64,000 bases of DNA from Rhizobium sp. S152 (GTDB taxonomy: Bacteria; Pseudomonadota; Alphaproteobacteria; Rhizobiales; Rhizobiaceae): the NCBI RefSeq assembly GCF_030380735.1, contig NZ_JAUDRZ010000025.1, positions 477,763 to 541,762 of the forward strand. The letters are read 5' to 3'. The notes under the pieces were generated by a model. It was not told the origin of the DNA. It made no database searches and worked only from the letters and a program-made list of their open reading frames with translations. Below, one piece after another: positions 52,031 through 59,498 of this stretch (position 1 is the stretch's first letter; the number at the start of each line of letters is the position of its first letter). The position numbers and the translations under genes are program-made.

Positions 52031-52933
52031 ATGCCACACGATATCAGGAAATCTTTGACGGGCATCTCCGGCATTCTCGTCACGCCCTACGACGCCGCGG
52101 GTGAGATCGACCCCGCTCGACAAAAGGGAATCGTAGATAAGGCGATCGCCGCCGGGGTACATATCCTTGTCGCCAACGGGAACACGGGCGAGTTCTACGC
52201 TCTGACCGTCGAAGAAGCGGAGACGATGGTGAAGGCGTCGGCCGAACACATCGCCGGCCGCATCCCGCTGCTTGGCGGCGTCGGACGCGGCGTCCGCGAC
52301 GCTTGCCGCCTCGCGAAGGTGTCTCGTGAGGCAGGCGCCTCGGCCTTGATGATCCATCAGCCGCCGGATCCGTTCTCTTCGCCTCGCGGCCTCGTAGACT
52401 ATGTCCGCGCTGTCGGCGATGCCGCCGAGGGCCTCCCGCTCGTCCTTTACCTCCGCAACGACGCCATCGGCATCAAGACGATCCGCGAACTCTGTGAACT
52501 GCCGGCCGTTGTCGGCGTGAAATGGGCGACCCCAAATGCGATGAGGCTCGCCGAAGCCATCTCGGCCACCAGTTCGGACATCGTGTGGGTTGGCGGCCTC
52601 GCCGAAACCTGGGCCCCGGTCTTCTACTCCGTCGGTGCACGCGGCTTCACCTCCGGCCTCATCAACCTCTGGCCGGAGCAGTCGGTTGCCATTCATACGG
52701 CGCTCGAAGCTGGCCAATACGCCGAGGCTAACCGGCTCATCGCCCAGATGAAGGCTTTCGAGGACGTTCGGGCGGAAGAACTGAACGGCACGAACGTCAC
52801 TGGGGTCAAGGCCGCACTGGCCGCGATCGGATACGACTGCGGCGCTACGCGCGCCCCTTCCGCGTGGCCGCTCACGGCAGCGCAGCAGTCTACGCTCCGG
52901 GCGTTCATCGAGGCGAACAACATTCGCTTCTGA
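52031..52933 (+). CDS. DapA-family dehydratase/aldolase, 2-keto-3-deoxy sugar acid type
   Basis: A 300-residue TIM-barrel enzyme. The motif NGNTGEFYAL (residues 50-59) stands for TTGEG, Tyr140 is in LVLYLRND and the Schiff-base Lys164 in VVGVKWATPNAM. The NGNTGEFY variant is typical of 5-keto-4-deoxyglucarate and 2-keto-3-deoxyarabonate dehydratases rather than of lysine-pathway DHDPS. With the dehydratase upstream it would turn 2-keto-3-deoxyarabonate into 2-oxoglutarate semialdehyde. Start ATG at 52031. A fragment of a related gene is at 58976. Confidence 0.88.
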   Translation: MPHDIRKSLTGISGILVTPYDAAGEIDPARQKGIVDKAIAAGVHILVANGNTGEFYALTVEEAETMVKASAEHIAGRIPLLGGVGRGVRDACRLAKVSREAGASALMIHQPPDPFSSPRGLVDYVRAVGDAAEGLPLVLYLRNDAIGIKTIRELCELPAVVGVKWATPNAMRLAEAISATSSDIVWVGGLAETWAPVFYSVGARGFTSGLINLWPEQSVAIHTALEAGQYAEANRLIAQMKAFEDVRAEELNGTNVTGVKAALAAIGYDCGATRAPSAWPLTAAQQSTLRAFIEANNIRF

Positions 52934-53076
52934 ACGCGGAGGCGGGCGGTGGCGACCGCTCGCTCATTTCACCGACAAAGTCCAGGGGCGGTCATGTATT
53001 CGACCCTGGACGTACTGTGCATGACGGCTCAGGCCGCCGCATACGCTCCGGGAGGTCGGCGCGTGGAGGACGAACG

Positions 53077-54396
53077 ATGAAGAATAACAAGCGGTATCTT
53101 ATTGCGTTTTTTCTATTTGGCGCGATCACGATCAACTACATGGACCGTGTCGCACTGTCTGTTTCGGCCAAGGAGATTTCGACCGAGTTTGGTCTCTCGC
53201 CTGTCCAGATGGGCTACCTGTTTTCCTGCTTTCTCTGGGCCTACGTCCCGATGCTGATCCCGGCCGGGATGCTGGTCGAAAGGATCGGAGCCAAGCGCCT
53301 TGTCGGCTTCGGTCTCGGCGCCTGGTCTCTGGCGACCGTTGCAACCGGGGGAACCGTAGGCTTCTTCTCCGTATTGATCAGTCGCCTTTTCATGGGCGCT
53401 GCAGAAGCCTCTGTATTTCCGGCAATGGGCACGATCGTTCGCGCTTGGGCGCCTGTCCGCGAACGCGGAACATTCTTCACGCTGAGCAACGCTGGCTCGT
53501 CTGCGGGGCCTGCAATCGGCGCCGTCGTGACTGGCGCTCTTGTGACGTCCGTGGGGTGGCGATGGGCGTTCGTGTGTCTGGGCGCTCTAGGTATTGCCTG
53601 GATGGTGGTCTGGCTTCTGGTCTACCGCCGTCCCGAGGACGCTTCCTGGCTGACTGACGGGGAGAGGGCTCACATTCTCTCAACAAGGAACGGTCCGACT
53701 AAGGAGGACGTCAGGCACAAGCAGTCGTCGATGTTGTTCCTTCTACGTCAGCGCACCGTCATCGGCCTGATGGCTTCGCAGGCCTTCATCATCTACACCA
53801 TCTATCTCTTCACTGCCTGGCTTCCCAGTTTCCTGCAGGCGACGTTCGGCCTGACGACGGCCGGGGCTGGATGGTACACCTCCGTACCTTTTATCGGTGC
53901 CGTCTTCCTCAAGATCGCTCTCGCTGCTTTGAGCGACAGGACCATCTCGCCGGAAGCGGCTGCGAAGGGTGGACGGCGCAACTTCATCGCCATTATGCTG
54001 TTCCTGTCGCTGATACTCCTCGTAGCACCCGGCATGACACAGCTATGGCAGGTCATGATCGTCCTCACGGTCGTCTTGACCGTCACCGCAACAGCTTCGG
54101 CTTTGAACTTCACCCTGGCGAACGATCTCACTAGCAACCCTCGCGACGTCGGGCGCGTGACGAGTTTCGTGGCGTTCGGCGGGAATCTCTTCGGTGCGAT
54201 CAGCCCGATCGTGACCGGCTACATGGTCGCAAACTTCGGCGGCTACCAACCTGCATTCTGGATCGCAGGCGCTCTGCTGTTCCTTGCGATCGGCATGACG
54301 CTGTTCATGACACGCAAGCCAATCATGGTCGAGCATGAGGCCGAGATCATCTCCGCTCCAGCTCACGCATCGAAGTACGTGGAGGCAAGTTCATGA
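53077..54396 (+). CDS. MFS transporter, anion:cation symporter (sugar acid) type
   Basis: A 439-residue major facilitator with 12 predicted spans. The N-terminal ITINYMDRVALSVSAKEIS and LFMGAAEASVFPAMGTIVRAW are typical of the ACS family (glucarate, galactonate and hexuronate carriers). Start ATG at 53077 follows GTGGAGGA; the longer upstream frame is not conserved-looking. A second uptake route next to tctCBA in one locus suggests either two related substrates or uptake and export. It overlaps the HD-domain gene by four bases. A broken relative lies at 55643. Confidence 0.92.
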   Translation: MKNNKRYLIAFFLFGAITINYMDRVALSVSAKEISTEFGLSPVQMGYLFSCFLWAYVPMLIPAGMLVERIGAKRLVGFGLGAWSLATVATGGTVGFFSVLISRLFMGAAEASVFPAMGTIVRAWAPVRERGTFFTLSNAGSSAGPAIGAVVTGALVTSVGWRWAFVCLGALGIAWMVVWLLVYRRPEDASWLTDGERAHILSTRNGPTKEDVRHKQSSMLFLLRQRTVIGLMASQAFIIYTIYLFTAWLPSFLQATFGLTTAGAGWYTSVPFIGAVFLKIALAALSDRTISPEAAAKGGRRNFIAIMLFLSLILLVAPGMTQLWQVMIVLTVVLTVTATASALNFTLANDLTSNPRDVGRVTSFVAFGGNLFGAISPIVTGYMVANFGGYQPAFWIAGALLFLAIGMTLFMTRKPIMVEHEAEIISAPAHASKYVEASS

Positions 54397-55055
54397 AGAA
54401 GTACACCTACGTCGAGCCGAGGCGTGCAGTCGGCGACGAAGACCGCGAAAACCTCCTGATAGATTTCCCGGAGATCGATCTCATAGGCGACCCCGAGTTG
54501 CGGAAGCTTTCGATCGAGGCGTGGTGCTTCGCGCTGTCCTGTTCCGATTTCCGGCGGATCATTGATATTCCGCCTGAAGGCAATCCAGGACAGACACGGC
54601 TTCAGGTCGGAACCCAGGCCGACCACCTGCGAGGCGTCGTGCGACTGTCCGCTGCCTTGGCGAAGGAGTTTTCCACTGCATGGCCCCAGGTCGTCATCGA
54701 CCATGACATCCTCATGGCAGGCGCCGTCTGCCACGACGTCGGCAAGCCGTACGAGTTCGACCCGGAAAACCGGGCGCGATGGAAGGCCGACGGCTCCCGG
54801 ACCGGGGATCCGACCTTCAGGCATTCCGTCTTCGGTATGCATGTGTGCCTAAAGGTCGGCCTGCCGGTCGAAGTCGCCCACATCGCGGTCGGCCATTCCT
54901 TCGAGGGCCTGCAGATGGGGGTCAGCTCTGAATGCCTGATCGTTCGCCAGGCGGATCACGATTGGTGGCAGCTAGCCGGCGCCCTCGGTCTCGTCACGCC
55001 GGAAACCATGTCCACTCGTCCGGCCAACGTCCGGGCTCGCCTCCTTAAGAAATGA
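54393..55055 (+). CDS. HD-domain protein in a sugar-acid operon
   Basis: A 220-residue metal-dependent phosphohydrolase-fold protein. The HD pair His114-Asp115 is in MAGAVCHDVGKPYEF, the first His is likely His78 (TQADHLRGV), and further histidines follow (FRHSVFGMH, VAHIAVGHSFEG), ending with RQADHDWWQ. ATG overlaps the MFS stop (ATGA), with GGAGG upstream, so it is translated with the transporter. HD proteins hydrolyse nucleotides or phosphate esters, but a role in aldonate breakdown is not known. It may act on a phosphorylated metabolite or a signal nucleotide, or be a metal-dependent hydrolase or isomerase. Confidence 0.82.
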   Translation: MKKYTYVEPRRAVGDEDRENLLIDFPEIDLIGDPELRKLSIEAWCFALSCSDFRRIIDIPPEGNPGQTRLQVGTQADHLRGVVRLSAALAKEFSTAWPQVVIDHDILMAGAVCHDVGKPYEFDPENRARWKADGSRTGDPTFRHSVFGMHVCLKVGLPVEVAHIAVGHSFEGLQMGVSSECLIVRQADHDWWQLAGALGLVTPETMSTRPANVRARLLKK

Positions 55056-55065
55056 GAGAGTTGAA

Positions 55066-55479
55066 ATGACCTTTATTCCTCACGGAAAGCATCTCGTCGC
55101 TGGAGAGTGGGTGCAGTCGCAAGACCGCTTCAAATCCGAGCCATTCTCCGGGGAATCCTTCGGGTTTTCGGTAGGTACGCCGGAACTTGTCGACGTCGCA
55201 TGCAAAGCTGCCGAAGACGCTTTCTGGAGTTACGGTTACTCCAGCCGGGAACAGCGCTCCACTTTCCTGAATCTTATCGCCGATGAGATCGAGGATCGAG
55301 CTGAAGCGATCACGGAAATCGGTAGCGCAGAGACGGGACTGCCACAGGCGCGTCTTCAAGGGGAACGGCAGCGCACGGTCGCCCAGCTCCGGCTTTTCGC
55401 CTCGCATATCCTAAAGGGCGAGTATCTCGACCGCCGCCACTCGTCCGTTCGGGCGGCGATCGCAGATAACGGCCGGTAG
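55066..55479 (+). pseudogene. Truncated 2-oxoglutarate semialdehyde dehydrogenase (N-terminal fragment)
   Basis: The first ~125 residues match the start of ALDH-superfamily ketoglutarate semialdehyde dehydrogenases: GKHLVAGEWVQSQDRFKSEP, ACKAAEDAFWSYGYSSREQR and ETGLPQARLQGERQRTVAQL. Full enzymes have about 500-530 residues; here the frame ends at 137 with no catalytic Cys, Glu or NAD site. The last ~15 residues (SSVRAAIADNGR) are unrelated, so a deletion joined other DNA at about 55435. The fragment cannot be active. It was the last step of the arabonate pathway, so the host needs another copy elsewhere. Confidence 0.85.
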
Positions 55480-55642
55480 TCGTACCCATTTCCTGACGAC
55501 CGCTGCCGCCGATCCGGTCGAAGCCGGCTCGATGATCATAAGTTTCCGCTTTTCCGGCGGTTTCGAACGGACGGTTTCCGGACGATATCGGCTGTCCTGA
55601 AGGCGGCACTTGAACATTAACGTCTGAAAGACGGAGAAGAAA

Positions 55643-55850
55643 ATGCTTCATGACCCGGCAGAGGCGTCGGCCACAGAGACCAGAACGCGTTCGCGGTTTC
55701 TGATCGTACTCATGCTCTTCGCGGTGACCGTCGTGAACTACGCCGATCGCGCCACTATATCCATCGTCGAGCCGGCATCACGAAGAATCTCGGCCTCGAT
55801 CCTGTGACGGTCGGCTATGTCGCTTCCCTGAGGAAGCACTTCGCGTTTAG
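55643..55850 (+). pseudogene. Broken MFS transporter fragment
   Basis: ATG at 55643, after GGAGAAGAAA, opens a protein with the MFS sugar-acid start (RFLIVLMLFAVTVVNYADRATISIV). A one-base deletion near 55775 breaks the frame. In the next frame the match goes on as ITKNLGLDPVTVGYV, then ends about 55820-55850. All 11 later membrane spans are missing. It is related in type to the intact carrier at 53077. Confidence 0.75.
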
Positions 55851-55936
55851 TTAGCGTTCGATCGCTCGCATCGCTTAAGCGCGGGCAAACGCTTGATCCG
55901 TGGTCCTTCACGCGCTCGCCCCGCTCGACGTCTACG

Positions 55937-56764
55937 TCAATCCCACCCGCACCATTGCCTCAGGGATTTGCCCATGATCTGGTCGAGATCTGATGGACTT
56001 AAAAAGTCGAGCGCTTCGATGAACAGACGAACGTTGTCCAAGTAGGGGTGCACCAGACGCGTTACGTCGCTGCCCCACATCATCCGGTTCGCTCCGAAAG
56101 TGTTGTGGATCGCGCGGATCGGCTCGTGAAGGACTTCGTAGGGATAGGGGCCTGTGGAAAAAGCCGGAAGGGAGGAAACCTTCACCGCGACGTTGTCGAA
56201 TTCGGCGAGCGCCAACAAGGCATCGAGATCGTGCCAGGCGGCTTCATCTTTCGGACTGCGTGGATTTCGTCCGGCGTGGTCTACAATGATTTTCAAGAGA
56301 GGATACTTGCTTGCCAAAGGCTCGATGATATCGGCGCCTGCTGGAACGAATAGCATCACCGGGACGTCGTCTGCCTGACAGCGATCCCAGAACCAATCGT
56401 AATTTCTGTCGAACACGTAGTTCCTGGTAACGTCCGAGTTTAAAAGGAGACGGATTCCGAGCACGCCCTGCGACGACAGTATCGAAGTGAGGGTTTCTTC
56501 CGACTGGTCCGCGTCGAGATCGATCCGGCCCATCACCGCAAATCGGTTGGGATGTCTGCAGGCGGCTTCTAAAACGTAGTAGTTGTCGTTGCCGACCCAA
56601 CTCGGAGCAACCAGTACCGCACGGTCCACGTTTGACGAGTCCATGGTGGCGAGAGCTTGGTCGATCGAGAAGGGATCGCCTTGCAAGCTGATCAGCCCGT
56701 TCGGCCACGGGCGCTCGGTAGATGCCGCCTCCCAGACATGGATTTGTGAATCGATGATTTCCAA
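55937..56764 (-). CDS. Amidohydrolase family protein (2-pyrone-4,6-dicarboxylate hydrolase-like)
   Basis: A 275-residue amidohydrolase-2 type metal-dependent TIM barrel. Seen: DSQIHVWEA near the N-terminus (the usual DxHxH has Gln-Ile-His), VDHAGRNP with the next conserved His, and the late MMWGSDVTRL with the catalytic Asp. Members are lactonases or decarboxylases acting on sugar lactones and aromatic ring products. The TTG start at 56762-56764 has GGAGAA upstream. It precedes, on the same strand, nothing else; the TctC gene lies 138 bases upstream and may share its transcript. A lactonase for the aldonate pathway would fit. Confidence 0.85.
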   Translation of the reverse strand: MEIIDSQIHVWEAASTERPWPNGLISLQGDPFSIDQALATMDSSNVDRAVLVAPSWVGNDNYYVLEAACRHPNRFAVMGRIDLDADQSEETLTSILSSQGVLGIRLLLNSDVTRNYVFDRNYDWFWDRCQADDVPVMLFVPAGADIIEPLASKYPLLKIIVDHAGRNPRSPKDEAAWHDLDALLALAEFDNVAVKVSSLPAFSTGPYPYEVLHEPIRAIHNTFGANRMMWGSDVTRLVHPYLDNVRLFIEALDFLSPSDLDQIMGKSLRQWCGWD

Positions 56765-56902
56765 CGTCTTCTCCGTCTACTTTCTGATACGCTGCTGCAG
56801 CGGTGCCGGTCCGGGACGCGACGCCGCCGAATTTCTGTTCTGCGCCCACGTCGGAGGGCTGGAAGTCGATCGCGCCTTCCTTCACCGTACGAGGTCGGGT
56901 TA

Positions 56903-57883
56903 TCAATCTGTCTGAAGGCCAATGCGCTTGATCACGTCGCGCCACCTATCGAACTCTGCCTGGAGATAGGCGGCAGCTTCGGAGGGACTGCTTGTCCGGA
57001 CGTCGACCCCGAGCTTGACGAACTCCGTCGCCGTGTCCGGCTCCTGCAGCGCCGCGTTCATGGTCTTGTTGATGGTGATGACCACGTCGTCCGGCATCTT
57101 GGCAGGGCCGAAAAGCGCGAACCACGTCTCGACGATGAAGTCGGGATGGCCTGCCTCCGACGAAATTGGCACGTCTGGAAGCAGCTTCGCACGCTCCTCG
57201 GATGGCACGACGATGGCACGAAGCTTCCCGCCGATGATATGAGGAGCGGAATTGTTGATGTTGTCGATCATGACGGGTACGCGCCCGCCCAAGACGTCAA
57301 GCAGAGCAGGGCCGTTGCCGGCGTATGGCACGTGCAACATTTCGAAGCCGCCGATCTCCTTCAGCACTTCGGCGGCCAGATGTAGGATCGTTCCGGTTGC
57401 GGAGCCGCATGCGAGCTTCGTCGGGTTGGCCTTCCCATAGTCGATCAGTTCCTGAAGATTATGAACGGGTAAGGAAGGGTGGACAGAGACTACCAGCGGC
57501 CCCGATCCGATCATCCCTATCGACGTAAAGTCCTTTATGCCGTCGAAAGGCGCCTTCCTTCGAAGGTTCGGATTGATGGCATGCGTCGAGACGCCGCCGT
57601 TCATCAACGTGTATCCATCTGGATCGGCTCTGGCGACATACTGAGTGCCGACGATCGCCCCGCTGCCCGGCCGGTTTTCGACAATGACCGACTGTCCAAG
57701 CTTGTGCTGCATGCGCTGCGCGACGAAACGCGCGACGACGTCGCTGGTGCCTCCGGCCGCATAAGGCACGACCATCTTGACGCGCTTATTCGGGTAGTCG
57801 CCCGCGGCCCAGGATATGTTGGGCATGAGCGCCGCGCTCATCAGCCCGAGCGTCGCTCTACGGGTAAGTTCGTGTTTCGACAT
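56903..57883 (-). CDS. TctC-family substrate-binding protein, orphan
   Basis: A 326-residue periplasmic receptor of the tripartite tricarboxylate transporter family. The signal peptide MSKHELTRRATLGLMSAALM includes TRRATLG, a possible Tat motif. Family motifs: RVKMVVPYAAGGTSDVVARFV, VENRPGSGAIVGTQY, HVPYAGNGPALLDVLGGRVP. ATG at 57883 follows GGAGGA. No TctAB genes adjoin, as is common for this receptor family; it could share the TctAB at 48.2-50.2 kb or act as a sensor. It is divergent from a LysR regulator. Confidence 0.9.
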   Translation of the reverse strand: MSKHELTRRATLGLMSAALMPNISWAAGDYPNKRVKMVVPYAAGGTSDVVARFVAQRMQHKLGQSVIVENRPGSGAIVGTQYVARADPDGYTLMNGGVSTHAINPNLRRKAPFDGIKDFTSIGMIGSGPLVVSVHPSLPVHNLQELIDYGKANPTKLACGSATGTILHLAAEVLKEIGGFEMLHVPYAGNGPALLDVLGGRVPVMIDNINNSAPHIIGGKLRAIVVPSEERAKLLPDVPISSEAGHPDFIVETWFALFGPAKMPDDVVITINKTMNAALQEPDTATEFVKLGVDVRTSSPSEAAAYLQAEFDRWRDVIKRIGLQTD

Positions 57884-58059
57884 CTGTGGCTCCTCCGCCA
57901 TTTCAAGTCAAAGTGTTCCACTACCTCGTTGTCGACGATCGTCGAACTCTCCTCCGAATTCGATCGTCTCCACATTAGGTATTCGCGGGAGGAAAGTGCT
58001 CGCAGTAAAACATGTTTTCAAATATCATTTTCATCAGAGATCATGATCTGGAGTTATGG

Positions 58060-58959
58060 ATGTCTCTCACAGTCCGCGAGATGGATGTTTTTCGTCACGT
58101 AGTGATGCTCGGATCGGTGACAGCGGCGGCCGAGGCGCTGAACATCTCGCAGCCGGCGATAAGCCGCACGTTGCAACAAGCGGAGGAACGGCTGACGTTT
58201 CCCTTGTTCGTGAGAGAAAAGAAGCGGCTCATACCCACCACGGAAGCTCGTATCCTTTTCGCCGAAGTTGCAAACGTTTTTGCGGCGGTCGAACAGACTA
58301 GGCGTTTGGCGTCCGAACTTCGCGAGCGGGAGGCCGGCGTCCTAAATATCGCGGCCGGGGCGGGTATCGGACATGTCATCGTCCCCGAGGCGATCAGACG
58401 GTTTCGTCTCGCTCGACCGAACGTCTCCATCGTGCTGCAGGTGCTGTCGGGGCCCGAAGTCGTTTCCCGCGTTGCTCAAGGCATGGCGGACGTCGGATTG
58501 ACCGTGGGACCAACTGGAGATCCCTCGGTTGAAAGCTCCGTCATCTGCGTTACGCAGATCGGCTGCGTGCTGCCGGCAGGTCATCGCCTTGAAGGAAAGT
58601 CGGTTCTTGGCGTCGAGGATATTGCCGATGAACCGATAATCTGTCCCGGACCTCATCTGTCGATCGGAGCGGCAGTGGTCGCGGCATTTGCCGACGCCAA
58701 CCGCCGCGTCCGATACGCTACGGAGGTTACTCAGGCGACGATCGCATGCGAACTTGTGCGAGCTGGAGTGGGGATCGCGCTCACGGATGGACTGGGCATG
58801 GCGTGCGCACAGGCAGACGACCTGATCAAACGACCCCTCCTGCCGCAGTTACAAAGCACTGCTCGAATGCTTTGGCCGAAAGCTCGGACACCGTCACAAT
58901 TAGCTCGCGAGTTCTCCAGCATTGTCGAAGACGTCTGCGCTCACGTCGGTGCTGCTTAA
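58060..58959 (+). CDS. LysR family transcriptional regulator
   Basis: A 299-residue LysR regulator. Helix-turn-helix about residues 6-60 (MDVFRHVVMLGSVTAAAEALNISQPAISRTLQQAEERL in adjoining pieces); the co-inducer domain runs from about 90 (LNIAAGAGIGHVIVPEAIRRF). ATG at 58060 has GGAG upstream; an in-frame ATG at 58012 would add 16 residues. It is divergent from the orphan tctC and amidohydrolase genes and very probably controls them. A four-base AT-rich zone at 57955-58010 is the likely target. Confidence 0.9.
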   Translation: MSLTVREMDVFRHVVMLGSVTAAAEALNISQPAISRTLQQAEERLTFPLFVREKKRLIPTTEARILFAEVANVFAAVEQTRRLASELREREAGVLNIAAGAGIGHVIVPEAIRRFRLARPNVSIVLQVLSGPEVVSRVAQGMADVGLTVGPTGDPSVESSVICVTQIGCVLPAGHRLEGKSVLGVEDIADEPIICPGPHLSIGAAVVAAFADANRRVRYATEVTQATIACELVRAGVGIALTDGLGMACAQADDLIKRPLLPQLQSTARMLWPKARTPSQLAREFSSIVEDVCAHVGAA

Positions 58960-58975
58960 AGTCCTGCAGTATCGA

Positions 58976-59040
58976 CGGAGCTCTGCGAATTGCCGCCCGT
59001 TGTCGGCGTCAAATGGGCGAACTTAAACGCTATGGTGTAG
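58976..59040 (+). pseudogene. Fragment of a second DapA-family dehydratase gene
   Basis: The reading ELCELPPVVGVKWANLNAM matches ELCELPAVVGVKWATPNAM of the intact enzyme at 52031 (its residues 153-171), including the Schiff-base lysine, but the rest of the gene is gone. A stop follows at 59038-59040. The DNA is also similar but not identical, so it is a diverged copy, not a recent duplication. Confidence 0.75.
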
Positions 59041-59204
59041 TCGATCGAGCGGTATCTTGCGCAAGTTCCAGGGGGCAAAATTTCGTCGCGGACACGGCGC
59101 GATCTTCGACGGCTTCGTGGATGCTATCCCAACGTGGAAGTAATCCCCTGCCGATCGAAATGTCGCGGCTCTCGTCGGACACTTTCGTGGGCGAAGTCGT
59201 CATG

Positions 59205-59498
59205 AAGCAGGAAATCACACCGTTTATCGAGGTCGCGCGACCCGCCAATACGAATTTGACGGGGCTTTTCTGTGCAGCCGGGCCGCCTTCAGGGGCAGGC
59301 ATTTCAACATCGCCTGTGGCCAGATTGACATCTGGTAACGCGGCGGCTGAAATGACAGGTGCGATCTCCAGCAACATCATGCAGGCCGTTGGCAGCTATG
59401 CAGCTGAGCCTGTGTTCGACGCCGCCCACGTCGGTGAAGCGGTAGCGCACATGGCGTCGCGTCCCTCAGCGCGGATTGGCGGCATCTTGGTCGAGTGA
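59205..59498 (+). pseudogene. Remnants of a short-chain dehydrogenase gene
   Basis: The C-terminal end NIMQAVGSYAAEPVFDAAHVGEAVAHMASRP is like the tail of one SDR subfamily (EPxFDxxHVxxAVxxMAS), and an upstream piece, NTNLTGLFCAAG, resembles the SDR N-T-L-G-L-F helix. The cofactor motif, the catalytic Ser-Tyr-Lys and most of the fold are missing. The frame ends at 59498. It probably belonged to the same sugar-acid pathway; the upstream match is weak. Confidence 0.5.
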
